Positions 1 to 6,935 of a DNA stretch of 64,000 nt are shown here, in pieces. Numbering within the stretch: the first letter of the stretch is position 1; every line of letters starts with the position of its first letter. A model generated the notes under the pieces. That model worked only from the letters and a program-made list of their open reading frames with translations. It did no database searches and was not told the origin of the DNA. Both the position numbers and the translations under genes were made by a program. The stretch is from Erysipelotrichaceae bacterium (GTDB taxonomy: Bacteria > Bacillota_I > Bacilli_A > Erysipelotrichales > Erysipelotrichaceae): NCBI GenBank assembly GCA_017432885.1, contig JAFRIE010000016.1, positions 22,439-86,438 on the forward strand. The letters are read 5' to 3'.

Positions 1-1
1 A

Positions 2-538
2 GCAAAAATCGGTACCAATCCGATGTCGGTAGCACTTCCAAAAGAAGGTGATCCGATCGTACTGGACATGGCCAGCAGCGCTGTTGCCAAGGCAAAGATC
101 TATCATGCGGCCAAGACAGGTCATAAGATCGATCCATCCTGGGCACTGGATCAGAATGGTAATCCTACGGATGATCCGAATGAAGCGATAAAGGGCGTTC
201 TGACGGCGATGGCCGGTCCAAAGGGTTACGGTATCGCACTAGTCGTTGAAACGATGGCCGGTGTTATTTCCGGAGCCGGAATTACCGATGAAGTATCAAG
301 TGTTCATCGGGGTATTGAAAAGGGAATGAATGCCGGTGCATTTATGATCCTGATTGATCCAAAAGCTTTTCTGTCAGAAGAAGAATATACAGCAAGAATG
401 AATAAACTTGTCTGTGATATTCGTAACAGCAAACCGCAGCCTGGCAAGAAGATCTTTTTGCCTGGAGAAATCGAACAGCAGCAATTGAAGAAAGCGGAAA
501 CGGAAGGGATTGAATACGACGAGGTATTCTTTGAATAG
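2..538 (+). CDS. Ldh2/malate dehydrogenase family oxidoreductase, 3' part
   Basis: The window opens inside this gene; its frame is open from base 2 and ends at TAG 536-538, giving the last ~179 residues. The sequence matches the C-terminal part of the Ldh2 family (malate, L-lactate, ureidoglycolate and 2,3-diketo-L-gulonate reductases), NAD(P)-dependent enzymes with a fold unrelated to ordinary LDH/MDH. Visible family features are the segment IGTNPMSVALP, the VLDMASS stretch and the glycine-rich GPKGYGIALVVE stretch near the cofactor site. The next gene starts 3 nt downstream, so the two are co-transcribed. With a hydroxyacid dehydrogenase, PTS EIIA and DapA-type aldolase following, a role in sugar-acid or keto-acid reduction is likely (inference); the exact substrate cannot be read from the sequence. 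Confidence 0.88.
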   Translation, partial: AKIGTNPMSVALPKEGDPIVLDMASSAVAKAKIYHAAKTGHKIDPSWALDQNGNPTDDPNEAIKGVLTAMAGPKGYGIALVVETMAGVISGAGITDEVSSVHRGIEKGMNAGAFMILIDPKAFLSEEEYTARMNKLVCDIRNSKPQPGKKIFLPGEIEQQQLKKAETEGIEYDEVFFE

Positions 539-541
539 AAT

Positions 542-1471
542 ATGAGAAAAATACTGGTTGCTTCTGCTACCTGCGGCAAGGGTATCAGCAGAGAAGAACT
601 GCGTTCCCTGTTCAATACGTATGAATTAGATCCGGTATTTCATCCTTTGAAGGATTCTCTGGATGATTTGAAAGATTATGAAGGTATTCTGGTCGGAACG
701 GAGCACGTTAATGCAGATGTTCTGAACAAGGCAGAAAACTGTAAAGTCGTTATGAAATATGGCGTGGGTACGGATAATATCGATGCAGAAGCGTGTAAAA
801 AAAGAAACATTTTGGTGGAATCGATGCCGGGTATCAACTCCGATACTGTAGCTGAAATGGCTTTTGCCTTGATGCTGAGCGCCGGAAGGATGATACCGCA
901 GAACGATGCATCAATGAAAGCCGGGAAATGGCAAAGAGAGCCCGGCTTGACTACGGTTGGAAAAACATTAGGAATCGTAGGGACCGGTGCAATCGGCAGA
1001 AAACTTGCAGGATACGCAAAAGGTCTGCAGATGAATATTCTGGGCTACGATGTATTTGAAAATGAAGATTTCAAAAAGCTGGGAACTTACGTCCCATTGG
1101 AAGAATTATTAAAAAAAGCAGATTTTATATCTGTACATGTTCCATTAAATAATGATACATATCATTTGATCAGTGAGAATGAATTAAACATGATGAAGAG
1201 TACGGCAGTACTGGTCAATACCGCAAGGGGAGGCATTGTCGATGAAGATGCTTTATGTAAGGCGTTGGAAACAGGAAAGATCCGGGCTGCTGCATTGGAT
1301 GTTTATGAAGGAGAAAAACCGCAGGATCAGCGTCTGTTGTCCCTGCCGAACCTGATAACGACACCGCATGTTGCGGCATATGCCTACGATACGTTGCGTA
1401 AGATGGATCGTACAGCTGCAGCAAAACTCTCATCCGTTCTAAATGATGAAGATGGTGATAAAAATGCTTAA
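542..1471 (+). CDS. D-isomer-specific 2-hydroxyacid dehydrogenase (SerA-like)
   Basis: A 309-residue cytoplasmic NAD-dependent dehydrogenase of the phosphoglycerate/D-2-hydroxyacid dehydrogenase family. The Rossmann dinucleotide motif GTGAIG lies at about residues 147-152, followed by the aspartate of LGYD (~170) that favours NAD. Catalytic elements are visible: Arg in NTARGG, Glu in the segment after it, and His in TPHVAAY near the C-terminus. It is short and lacks an ACT domain, so it is not a full serine-pathway SerA. It starts 3 nt after the previous stop and overlaps the start of the EIIA gene, which points to one catabolic operon. Substrate unknown; a glyoxylate/hydroxypyruvate-type or sugar-acid intermediate fits the context. 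Confidence 0.88.
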   Translation: MRKILVASATCGKGISREELRSLFNTYELDPVFHPLKDSLDDLKDYEGILVGTEHVNADVLNKAENCKVVMKYGVGTDNIDAEACKKRNILVESMPGINSDTVAEMAFALMLSAGRMIPQNDASMKAGKWQREPGLTTVGKTLGIVGTGAIGRKLAGYAKGLQMNILGYDVFENEDFKKLGTYVPLEELLKKADFISVHVPLNNDTYHLISENELNMMKSTAVLVNTARGGIVDEDALCKALETGKIRAAALDVYEGEKPQDQRLLSLPNLITTPHVAAYAYDTLRKMDRTAAAKLSSVLNDEDGDKNA

Positions 1472-1904
1472 AGATGTACTAAAAAAAGAATATATAAGAG
1501 TCGACGAGGAGGCTTTGGATTGGAAGGAAGCGGTCAGAAAGGCGAATCTTCCCCTGCTTGAACACAAGTGTATCAAGGAAAGCTACATCGATGGTACGAT
1601 CGAGATGGTAAAGCAGCTTGGACCGTATATCGTTATTTGTCCGGGAATCGCCATCGCCCATGCAAGACCGGAAGCGGGAGTACTAAAGAATTCGATCTCC
1701 CTGATTACTTTAAAGAAACCAGTCCGATTCGGTCATTCAATGAATGATCCGGTAAAGCTGGTGTTCACATTGGCTGCCAAAAGCAACGAGGGGCACCTCT
1801 CGGCATTGAGCGATCTGGCTTTGGTTCTTGGCGATGAATCGAAGTACGACAGAATCATGAAGGCATCCACGGTGGATGAATTGTATGATTGTTTAATCAG
1901 TTAA
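1464..1904 (+). CDS. PTS EIIA component (fructose/mannitol/ascorbate-type, EIIA-2 domain)
   Basis: Single-domain phosphotransferase EIIA protein, 146 residues from the chosen ATG. The phospho-accepting histidine sits in GIAIAHARP (His66). I chose ATG 1464 because it is preceded by GGTGAT at suitable spacing (1454-1459) and overlaps the previous stop by 8 nt; in-frame ATGs at 1443, 1446 and 1452 lack a ribosome site. It would receive phosphate from HPr and pass it to an EIIB/EIIC of the ascorbate, galactitol or mannitol type. No EIIB or EIIC gene is in the window, so these must lie upstream of it or elsewhere. Its neighbours suggest that the imported compound is a sugar acid or polyol. Confidence 0.88.
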   Translation: MLKDVLKKEYIRVDEEALDWKEAVRKANLPLLEHKCIKESYIDGTIEMVKQLGPYIVICPGIAIAHARPEAGVLKNSISLITLKKPVRFGHSMNDPVKLVFTLAAKSNEGHLSALSDLALVLGDESKYDRIMKASTVDELYDCLIS

Positions 1905-1938
1905 TTCGTGTTTTCATAAAAAATAAGGAGGAGAAAAA

Positions 1939-2838
1939 ATGAAAGCAAAAGAGTTTATCGGTATTATCCCACCACTTCTATCTTCTTTTGATGAAGAGGG
2001 AAACATCTATGAAAAAGGTATCAGAGAAATTATTAGATTTATTCTTCCTCATGTTGATGGTTTATACCCTGTAGGTACTTACGGCTGTGGTCCTTGCATG
2101 AGCCTGGACGAAAGAAAAAGAGTTCTTGAGATCATTCTTGATGAAGTACACGGGAAGGTTCCTGTTGTAGCGCATGTCGGTACAGCAGATACTAAGACGA
2201 CAATTGAACTGGCAAAACACGCCAAGGCGGCCGGTGCTGCCGGTGTCGGTGCAATTGCTCCATATTATTCACCAAATCTGTCGGAAGAAGCACTGTATAG
2301 ACATTTTAAAGGATTACTGGATGCTGTAAATGAGGAAGAGTTCCCGGTATTTATCTACAACAACAAGAACTATTCCCAGAATCTTATTTCTCCAAAACTA
2401 TTAAAGAGACTGGCTGCAGACGGTCTACGCGGAATCAAAGACAGTTCTTTCGATTTAGTCAGTTTCTATAATTTCCAGGATGCCGTCAAGGAATATCCTG
2501 ACTTTAACGTAATCATCGGAACGGAAGCGATTTTCTGCGGTGCCTTCGATGCAGGTGCAACGGGCTGTGTCTGCGGTTTAGGAAATATCTATCCGGAACT
2601 GCTGCAGGAAATGTATCAGGCTTATCTCGCCGGAAACAAAGAAAAGGCTGTTGAATTGCAAAGAAGAGTCATCCGTTTAAGAAACGTTACAAAACTGGCG
2701 CCATCTGTTCCGGTTATGCATGCGATCCTGCAGATGAGAGGTGTTGATGCGGGCATTTCTAGAAGCCCATATATCGATATTGATGACGGCTTAAGAGCTA
2801 AAGTCAAGGACGCTTTGAAGGGAATGGATCTGCTTTAA
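1939..2838 (+). CDS. DapA/NanA family aldolase (dihydrodipicolinate synthase-like)
   Basis: A 299-residue TIM-barrel class I aldolase of the DHDPS/N-acetylneuraminate lyase family, preceded by a strong ribosome site (AAGGAGGAG). The Schiff-base lysine is Lys167 in GIKDSS and the catalytic tyrosine is Tyr140 in FIYNN. The pyruvate carboxylate loop, normally G(S/T)TGE, reads GTYGCGPCMS (about 47-55), so the usual Glu is absent, which argues against genuine DapA or NanA. The catabolic operon context (two dehydrogenases and a PTS EIIA) suggests cleavage of a keto-deoxy sugar acid to pyruvate plus an aldehyde. That substrate is inference. A hairpin follows the stop. Confidence 0.88.
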   Translation: MKAKEFIGIIPPLLSSFDEEGNIYEKGIREIIRFILPHVDGLYPVGTYGCGPCMSLDERKRVLEIILDEVHGKVPVVAHVGTADTKTTIELAKHAKAAGAAGVGAIAPYYSPNLSEEALYRHFKGLLDAVNEEEFPVFIYNNKNYSQNLISPKLLKRLAADGLRGIKDSSFDLVSFYNFQDAVKEYPDFNVIIGTEAIFCGAFDAGATGCVCGLGNIYPELLQEMYQAYLAGNKEKAVELQRRVIRLRNVTKLAPSVPVMHAILQMRGVDAGISRSPYIDIDDGLRAKVKDALKGMDLL

Positions 2839-2840
2839 TT

Positions 2841-2849
2841 TGATATAAT
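2841..2849 (+). promoter_or_regulatory. Extended -10 promoter for the PRD regulator
   Basis: The motif TGATATAAT is a perfect extended -10 (TGnTATAAT) with no good -35. Transcription would start near 2856, inside the left arm of the hairpin at 2851-2879, so transcripts begun here could not fold that hairpin while read-through transcripts from the aldolase operon could. Confidence 0.6.
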
Positions 2850-2850
2850 A

Positions 2851-2879
2851 AAAGAAGGGGTACGAAGTATCCCTTCTTT
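2851..2879 (+). terminator. Hairpin after the aldolase gene
   Basis: Two 13-nt arms (2851-2863 and 2867-2879) pair around a GAA loop with one G-U wobble. The 3' arm ends in CTTT and the run of T is short, so it is a moderate intrinsic terminator for the upstream operon. It overlaps the start region of the regulator transcript. The ribosome site GGAG (2884-2887) lies just beyond it. Confidence 0.6.
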
Positions 2880-2892
2880 CTTCGGAGATAAG

Positions 2893-5049
2893 ATGCTTAC
2901 TGAAAGATGTTACGCGATCTGCAGATATCTGTTTGATCAGGAAAAACCGGTTACGATTAAAAAACTGGCTGATAGGTTTTTTGTTTCGGAAAGAACGATC
3001 CGTTATGATCTGGATATTGTAGAACAGTGGCTTAAAGATCGAGGCGTAATGCTTTCACGTAAAAGCAAAGTCGGTATTTGTATTGAAACAAATCAGGTGG
3101 AATATGAAACGGTTAAAGACTTCTTTAACAACCCCGCAGAAGTGCAGCAGGTTTATTCTGCCGAAGAAAGAAAGAAAATTATCAGAGGACTGCTGCTTCA
3201 GGCAAATCATGTCTATTCCGTGAATGATCTTGCGAAAAAATGTAATGTATCCAAATCTACGGTTTCTGCTGATCTCAACGAAGTGGAACAGTGGTTTAGA
3301 AAATACAATATTCAGATGGTAAGAAGGCCCAACTACGGAATTGACTTGAATTTTGATGAGAAGAGCTGGCGTAAGGCGGTAGTGGATCATATCTATGAGG
3401 TCCACGACAAAGAAAAACTACTGTCTCTGCTGGATATCTCCAAAGTTGATCTCGCCAGCAAGTCGCGTCTTTCGGATATAACCAAGAATGAGATTTTTGG
3501 AATTATCGGTGATACGGATCTTGATGTACTGGAAGAATGCGTCAACGAGATTGAAAAAGAGATGAATATCATTTTTACCGATGGCGCTCTCGCCGGTCTG
3601 CTGGTACATCTCGGCGTTGCGGTAAACAGGATCCGAGCCGGGAAAGAAATCCGGATGCCAAAGGAGCAGCTGGATAATCTTAGAGATCTAAAAGAATTTG
3701 AACTGTCAAAACAGGCTCTGAAAAAGATACAGAAAATCTTCAACATCGTATTCCCGGAAGATGAAGCCGGATATTTCACGATGCATATCATGGGAGCAAG
3801 ACTGAACCGGCAGAAAAACGAACAGGACAGTGAAGATGCGGCAGTTAACGAGTTTATCAACGAGGTATGTAAAGAAATACGCATTGATCTGCAGGATGAC
3901 AAAGACCTTTATGACGGCCTGATGACCCATATTAAACCGGCTCTATGGCGTTCTCGCTATGGTATACGGCTTTATAACCCGATCCTGGATAAGATTAAAG
4001 AAAACTATTCTCAGCTTTTTGATGTGATTTATCGCAAAAGCAGTATTCTGAATGATTATTTCAAGATTGAACTGGATGAGAATGAATTAGGATATCTGGC
4101 TGTTCATTTCGGTGCAGCCATTGAACGCAAAAGAAGCAATCCCGGAATGCAAAGTTTCATAAGCGCGGCAGTAGTCTGTTCCAGCGGATTAGGTACGACC
4201 AAGATGCTTTCATCTAAAATCCGTAGCGAGTTTTCAGAAATCAATATTCTCTATGAGATGTCAATTATTGATTTTGAAAACTTTGACAAAGACAGCGTCG
4301 ATGTTATTTTCACAACCTTACCGATCGATACCCAGAAATATCCGAACATGCTTTTTGTCAATGCTTTTCTAACAGACGAGGACAAAGCCAACATCCGTAA
4401 GTTTATTTCGGGCTTCTTTACTACTACCCGTAATTCCGGAAAAATCATCGACAAAATGATCTACATCATCAATCGCAACTGCACGATCAATGATGAAAAC
4501 AATCTCCGTAAAGATCTGGAAAAACTGCTGTTTTATTCTCGAAACGACAATGAGATCACAGATCAGTCCTTAAGCACTTATCTTGATTTGGATCATATTA
4601 AGGTCAAATGTCATGCCAGAGATTGGAAACAGGCAGTACAGATCGCCGGCAATATCCTATACGAGCATGGAGAAATCAGAGAAAACTACATCTACGAAAT
4701 GATTCGTAATGTGATCCGATTCAATTCCTATATTGTCATTACGAAAGGGGTGGCAATGCCGCACGGTTTAAAAGAAAACGTCATCAAACCTTCTTTCAGT
4801 CTGATTACTTTAGATGAACCTGTCGAATTTGGTCACAAATACAATGACCCTGTCAGTATTGTTTTATGCATGGCTGCCAAGGATGAAGATTCTCATATTG
4901 AAGCCATGATGCAGTTTATGTATTTTCTGGAAGATGAAAACAACAAGAGAAAATTAAATGAATGCCAGACAGCCGAAGAAGCAAAAGGTCTAATTGACGG
5001 TTTCGTTAAGAAACTATCCGATCAGTCTGATGCTGCTGTTTTTCATTGA
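2893..5049 (+). CDS. PRD-containing transcriptional regulator with EIIB and EIIA domains (BglG/MtlR/LicR type)
   Basis: A 718-residue multidomain PTS-controlled activator. Order: N-terminal HTH (~1-60, including FFVSERTIRYDLDIVEQWL), a second HTH (~95-145, KKCNVSKSTVSADLNEVEQWF), PRD1 (~185-305, His in LLVHLGVAVNR and in TMHIMGARL), PRD2 (~320-415, His in MTHIKPALWR and AVHFGAAIER), an EIIB(Gat)-like domain with the phosphocysteine in VVCSSGLGT (~430), and a C-terminal EIIA-2 domain with the phosphohistidine in GVAMPHG (~625). All predicted phosphorylation residues are intact. This architecture is known from DNA-binding activators (MtlR, ManR, LicR), not from RNA antiterminators. It most likely controls the upstream PTS/aldolase operon, sensing transport through phosphorylation. 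Confidence 0.93.
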   Translation: MLTERCYAICRYLFDQEKPVTIKKLADRFFVSERTIRYDLDIVEQWLKDRGVMLSRKSKVGICIETNQVEYETVKDFFNNPAEVQQVYSAEERKKIIRGLLLQANHVYSVNDLAKKCNVSKSTVSADLNEVEQWFRKYNIQMVRRPNYGIDLNFDEKSWRKAVVDHIYEVHDKEKLLSLLDISKVDLASKSRLSDITKNEIFGIIGDTDLDVLEECVNEIEKEMNIIFTDGALAGLLVHLGVAVNRIRAGKEIRMPKEQLDNLRDLKEFELSKQALKKIQKIFNIVFPEDEAGYFTMHIMGARLNRQKNEQDSEDAAVNEFINEVCKEIRIDLQDDKDLYDGLMTHIKPALWRSRYGIRLYNPILDKIKENYSQLFDVIYRKSSILNDYFKIELDENELGYLAVHFGAAIERKRSNPGMQSFISAAVVCSSGLGTTKMLSSKIRSEFSEINILYEMSIIDFENFDKDSVDVIFTTLPIDTQKYPNMLFVNAFLTDEDKANIRKFISGFFTTTRNSGKIIDKMIYIINRNCTINDENNLRKDLEKLLFYSRNDNEITDQSLSTYLDLDHIKVKCHARDWKQAVQIAGNILYEHGEIRENYIYEMIRNVIRFNSYIVITKGVAMPHGLKENVIKPSFSLITLDEPVEFGHKYNDPVSIVLCMAAKDEDSHIEAMMQFMYFLEDENNKRKLNECQTAEEAKGLIDGFVKKLSDQSDAAVFH

Positions 5050-5063
5050 TTTGTTGCGGATAA

Positions 5064-5072
5064 TGTTATAAT
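5064..5072 (+). promoter_or_regulatory. Extended -10 promoter
   Basis: TGTTATAAT is a perfect extended -10, 31 nt before the ATG at 5104, with a strong AGGAGG ribosome site in between. No convincing -35 is seen at the standard distance. Confidence 0.6.
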
Positions 5073-5103
5073 TGTTTCTGTACATATAAAGGAGGTATTT
5101 TAT

Positions 5104-5340
5104 ATGGGATTGATTATCGGATTATTATGTAGTGCTTTAGCCGGATATGTAGGCTCTACTTTAATGGGAATGAAGGGACCTTGGTATCAGTATGTACTCT
5201 TAGGTCTGGCCGGAGGCCTTGTAGGCGGTCTGGCATTCTCTCTGATCGGCATCGGTGCCAACAACATCATCGGTCAGGCGATCATTTCGGCTTTAGGTGC
5301 CTGCATTGTTATTTATCTTTACAGGATGTTAAAGAAATAA
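5104..5340 (+). CDS. GlsB/YeaQ/YmgE family small membrane protein
   Basis: A 78-residue, very hydrophobic protein with three predicted membrane segments and the glycine-rich pattern LLGLAGGLVGGLAFSLIG typical of the GlsB/YeaQ/YmgE (transglycosylase-associated) family. Members are stress-linked inner membrane proteins whose biochemical role is unknown. It has its own extended -10 promoter and strong ribosome site and is closed by a terminator, so it is a monocistronic unit. Confidence 0.85.
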   Translation: MGLIIGLLCSALAGYVGSTLMGMKGPWYQYVLLGLAGGLVGGLAFSLIGIGANNIIGQAIISALGACIVIYLYRMLKK

Positions 5341-5349
5341 GAAATGCAA

Positions 5350-5379
5350 AGGATTCCCCTTTACCGGGGAATCCTCTTC
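5350..5379 (+). terminator. Intrinsic terminator after the GlsB/YeaQ-type gene
   Basis: A perfect 10-bp stem (5350-5359 with 5366-5375) closes a TTTACC loop and is followed by a pyrimidine-rich tail (CTTCTTT). Confidence 0.75.
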
Positions 5380-5388
5380 TTTGAATGA

Positions 5389-5397
5389 TGCTATAAT
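5389..5397 (+). promoter_or_regulatory. tRNA-Ser promoter (extended -10)
   Basis: TGCTATAAT is an extended -10 that ends 8 nt before the mature tRNA 5' end, so transcription would start at or close to the mature 5' end. Confidence 0.6.
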
Positions 5398-5405
5398 AGA
5401 GACAC

Positions 5406-5497
5406 GGAGATGTATCGAAGTGGTCATAACGAGAACGACTCGAAATCGTTTGGTCGCCATAAGCGGCCCGTGGGTTCGAATCCCACCGTCTCCGCCA
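5406..5497 (+). tRNA. tRNA-Ser (anticodon CGA)
   Basis: A 92-nt class II tRNA with encoded CCA. The acceptor stem GGAGATG (5406-5412) pairs with the 3' CGTCTCC. The anticodon arm is AACGA / TCGTT (5434-5438, 5446-5450) around a 7-nt loop with anticodon CGA at 5441-5443, which reads UCG. A long variable arm and a standard T arm (GGTTCGAATCC) follow. A strong terminator ends the transcript. Confidence 0.95.
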
Positions 5498-5506
5498 TGT
5501 TAATCG

Positions 5507-5537
5507 AATCTGTCACGAAGCAGTGACAGATTTTTTT
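5507..5537 (+). terminator. Intrinsic terminator after tRNA-Ser
   Basis: A perfect 10-bp stem (5507-5516 / 5523-5532) around GAAGCA is followed by a run of T. Confidence 0.88.
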
Positions 5538-5563
5538 ATTCTTTCCTGTGATAACATTGAATC

Positions 5564-6403
5564 ATGAAAAACCGGAAATTTCTGGCAAGCATCATGCTTC
5601 TGCTGGCTACGTTAAGCTGGGGTCTAGGCTACGCGATACAGACCATCTCTGCCGATCAGCTGAAGACTTTTACGATCGTCTTTTTTAAGGGAATCGGCGG
5701 ATTGATCCTGATTCCTTTACTGATCAAAGGAAAAAAGAAGATCGGTAAGAGAGAAGTCTTAGGCGGATCGTTAATTGGAACGATTACCTTTGTCGGATGT
5801 ATCCTTCAACAAAGAGGTATCGAGCTCTCCACCGTCAGTAAGTCATCTTTTATTACTGCCCTGTATATCGTTTTTGTTCCGCTGATCGAAACTTTCCGGG
5901 GGAAGAAACCGGGAATGAGAATACTGGCGGCGGTAGGAACGGCTCTGGTCGGACTATATTTCTTGTGCATTTCCGGTACGTTTTCATTGAATGTGGGCGA
6001 TCTCTTCCTGCTGGCTGGATCATTCTTCTTTGCCGTACAGATCATTCAGATCGACCGTTATTCCCGGGAATGTGACGGAATCGTACTGACATTCGTTTCT
6101 CAAATGACGATTGCCTTTCTTTCGGGCATTGTCATGGTTTTCATTGAGAAGCCTTCCATGGTTCAGATATCGCAGTCGCTGTTTCCCTTGTTTTATCTGG
6201 CGGTCATTTCCGGCGGGATGGCCCAGAGCATCCAGATCGTCTTTCAGAAGGATGTGGGTGCATCCCTGGCTTCTTTGATCATGAGTATGGAATCGGTGTT
6301 CGGTGCTGCCGGAGGCTGGCTGCTGCTGCATCAGACAATGAACGGGAGGGAGATCTTTGGAGCAATACTGGTGTTTATAGCCGTACTGATTGCGGAAGAA
6401 TAG
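5564..6403 (+). CDS. EamA/DMT family transporter
   Basis: A 279-residue integral membrane protein with about ten hydrophobic segments arranged as two EamA repeats, beginning with the typical ATLSWGLGYAI and ending at IFGAILVFIAVLIAEE. DMT-family members export or import amino acids, nucleosides or other metabolites; the substrate cannot be predicted. No ribosome site precedes ATG 5564. Instead the extended -10-like TGTGATAAC ends only 8 nt before the start codon, which suggests a leaderless mRNA. A terminator follows. Confidence 0.88.
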   Translation: MKNRKFLASIMLLLATLSWGLGYAIQTISADQLKTFTIVFFKGIGGLILIPLLIKGKKKIGKREVLGGSLIGTITFVGCILQQRGIELSTVSKSSFITALYIVFVPLIETFRGKKPGMRILAAVGTALVGLYFLCISGTFSLNVGDLFLLAGSFFFAVQIIQIDRYSRECDGIVLTFVSQMTIAFLSGIVMVFIEKPSMVQISQSLFPLFYLAVISGGMAQSIQIVFQKDVGASLASLIMSMESVFGAAGGWLLLHQTMNGREIFGAILVFIAVLIAEE

Positions 6404-6405
6404 AG

Positions 6406-6429
6406 AAGGACAGAGATGTCCTTTTTTTT
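6406..6429 (+). terminator. Intrinsic terminator after the EamA gene
   Basis: A 7-bp stem (6406-6412 / 6417-6423) with a GAGA tetraloop is followed by an uninterrupted T run to 6429, immediately before the next promoter. Confidence 0.85.
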
Positions 6430-6431
6430 GT

Positions 6432-6487
6432 TTGACTTCCATCGGATAAGCGTTATAATTTAATAGTTAGTTAACGAACTAATTATT
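6432..6487 (+). promoter_or_regulatory. Promoter and MarR operator for the marR-ABC operon
   Basis: The -35 TTGACT (6432-6437) and the -10 TATAAT (6454-6459) are 16 bp apart. Just downstream, at the expected start site, lies an inverted repeat of 11-bp arms with one mismatch (6462-6472 / 6477-6487), core TTAGTTAACGAACTAA. Its size and position fit a MarR-dimer operator that blocks transcription, so autoregulation by the next gene is likely. Confidence 0.8.
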
Positions 6488-6497
6488 GGGAGTCTAT

Positions 6498-6935
6498 ATG
6501 GAAAGAAGCGTAATCAAGGAAATCAAGGAAGTGGATAAGCTGGTCAGACAGTATGTATCGGATGGACACGATCCAAGGAGAATGTTCAATCTGACCCAGT
6601 TTCAGATCGTCCATTATCTTTTGAAGCACGCGGATGAAAATGTCTGTCAGAAGGATCTGGAAGCCGAGACGCACCTGAAGAAGGCGTCGATCACCGGAGC
6701 GATCGATTCCCTGACGGAAAAGGGAATGGTCAGAAGAGTCCAGTCGGAAGAGGACCGAAGGATGAACTACATCCGTTTGACGGAACAGATGCTGGAATAC
6801 AAACAGAACTTTGAAATCAGGATCGCCGAACTGAACGAAAACATCACCCGCAACATCGAAACGAAGGAACTCGAAGCGTTCTATCGGGTCTTGGATCAGA
6901 TTAAGGAAAACATTGGAAAGGAAGGGAAAAGATGA
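6498..6935 (+). CDS. MarR family transcriptional regulator
   Basis: A 145-residue winged-helix regulator. The segment LTQFQIVHYLLKHADENVCQ leads into the recognition region HLKKASITGAIDSLTEKGMV and the wing SEEDRRMNYIRLT, all typical of MarR. ATG 6498 is chosen because GGGAG (6488-6492) precedes it at 5 nt. The last bases overlap the start of the ABC exporter gene (ATGA), so it is the first gene of an operon with the exporter pair. A palindromic operator lies at its promoter. MarR proteins usually repress and are released by small ligands, often drugs or toxic metabolites that the exporter removes. Confidence 0.92.
   Translation: MERSVIKEIKEVDKLVRQYVSDGHDPRRMFNLTQFQIVHYLLKHADENVCQKDLEAETHLKKASITGAIDSLTEKGMVRRVQSEEDRRMNYIRLTEQMLEYKQNFEIRIAELNENITRNIETKELEAFYRVLDQIKENIGKEGKR

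Noticed and set aside
1443..1463. Earlier starts for the EIIA gene (ATG 1443, 1446, 1452)
   Set aside because: None has a ribosome site, while ATG 1464 has GGTGAT at suitable spacing and the expected family N-terminus.
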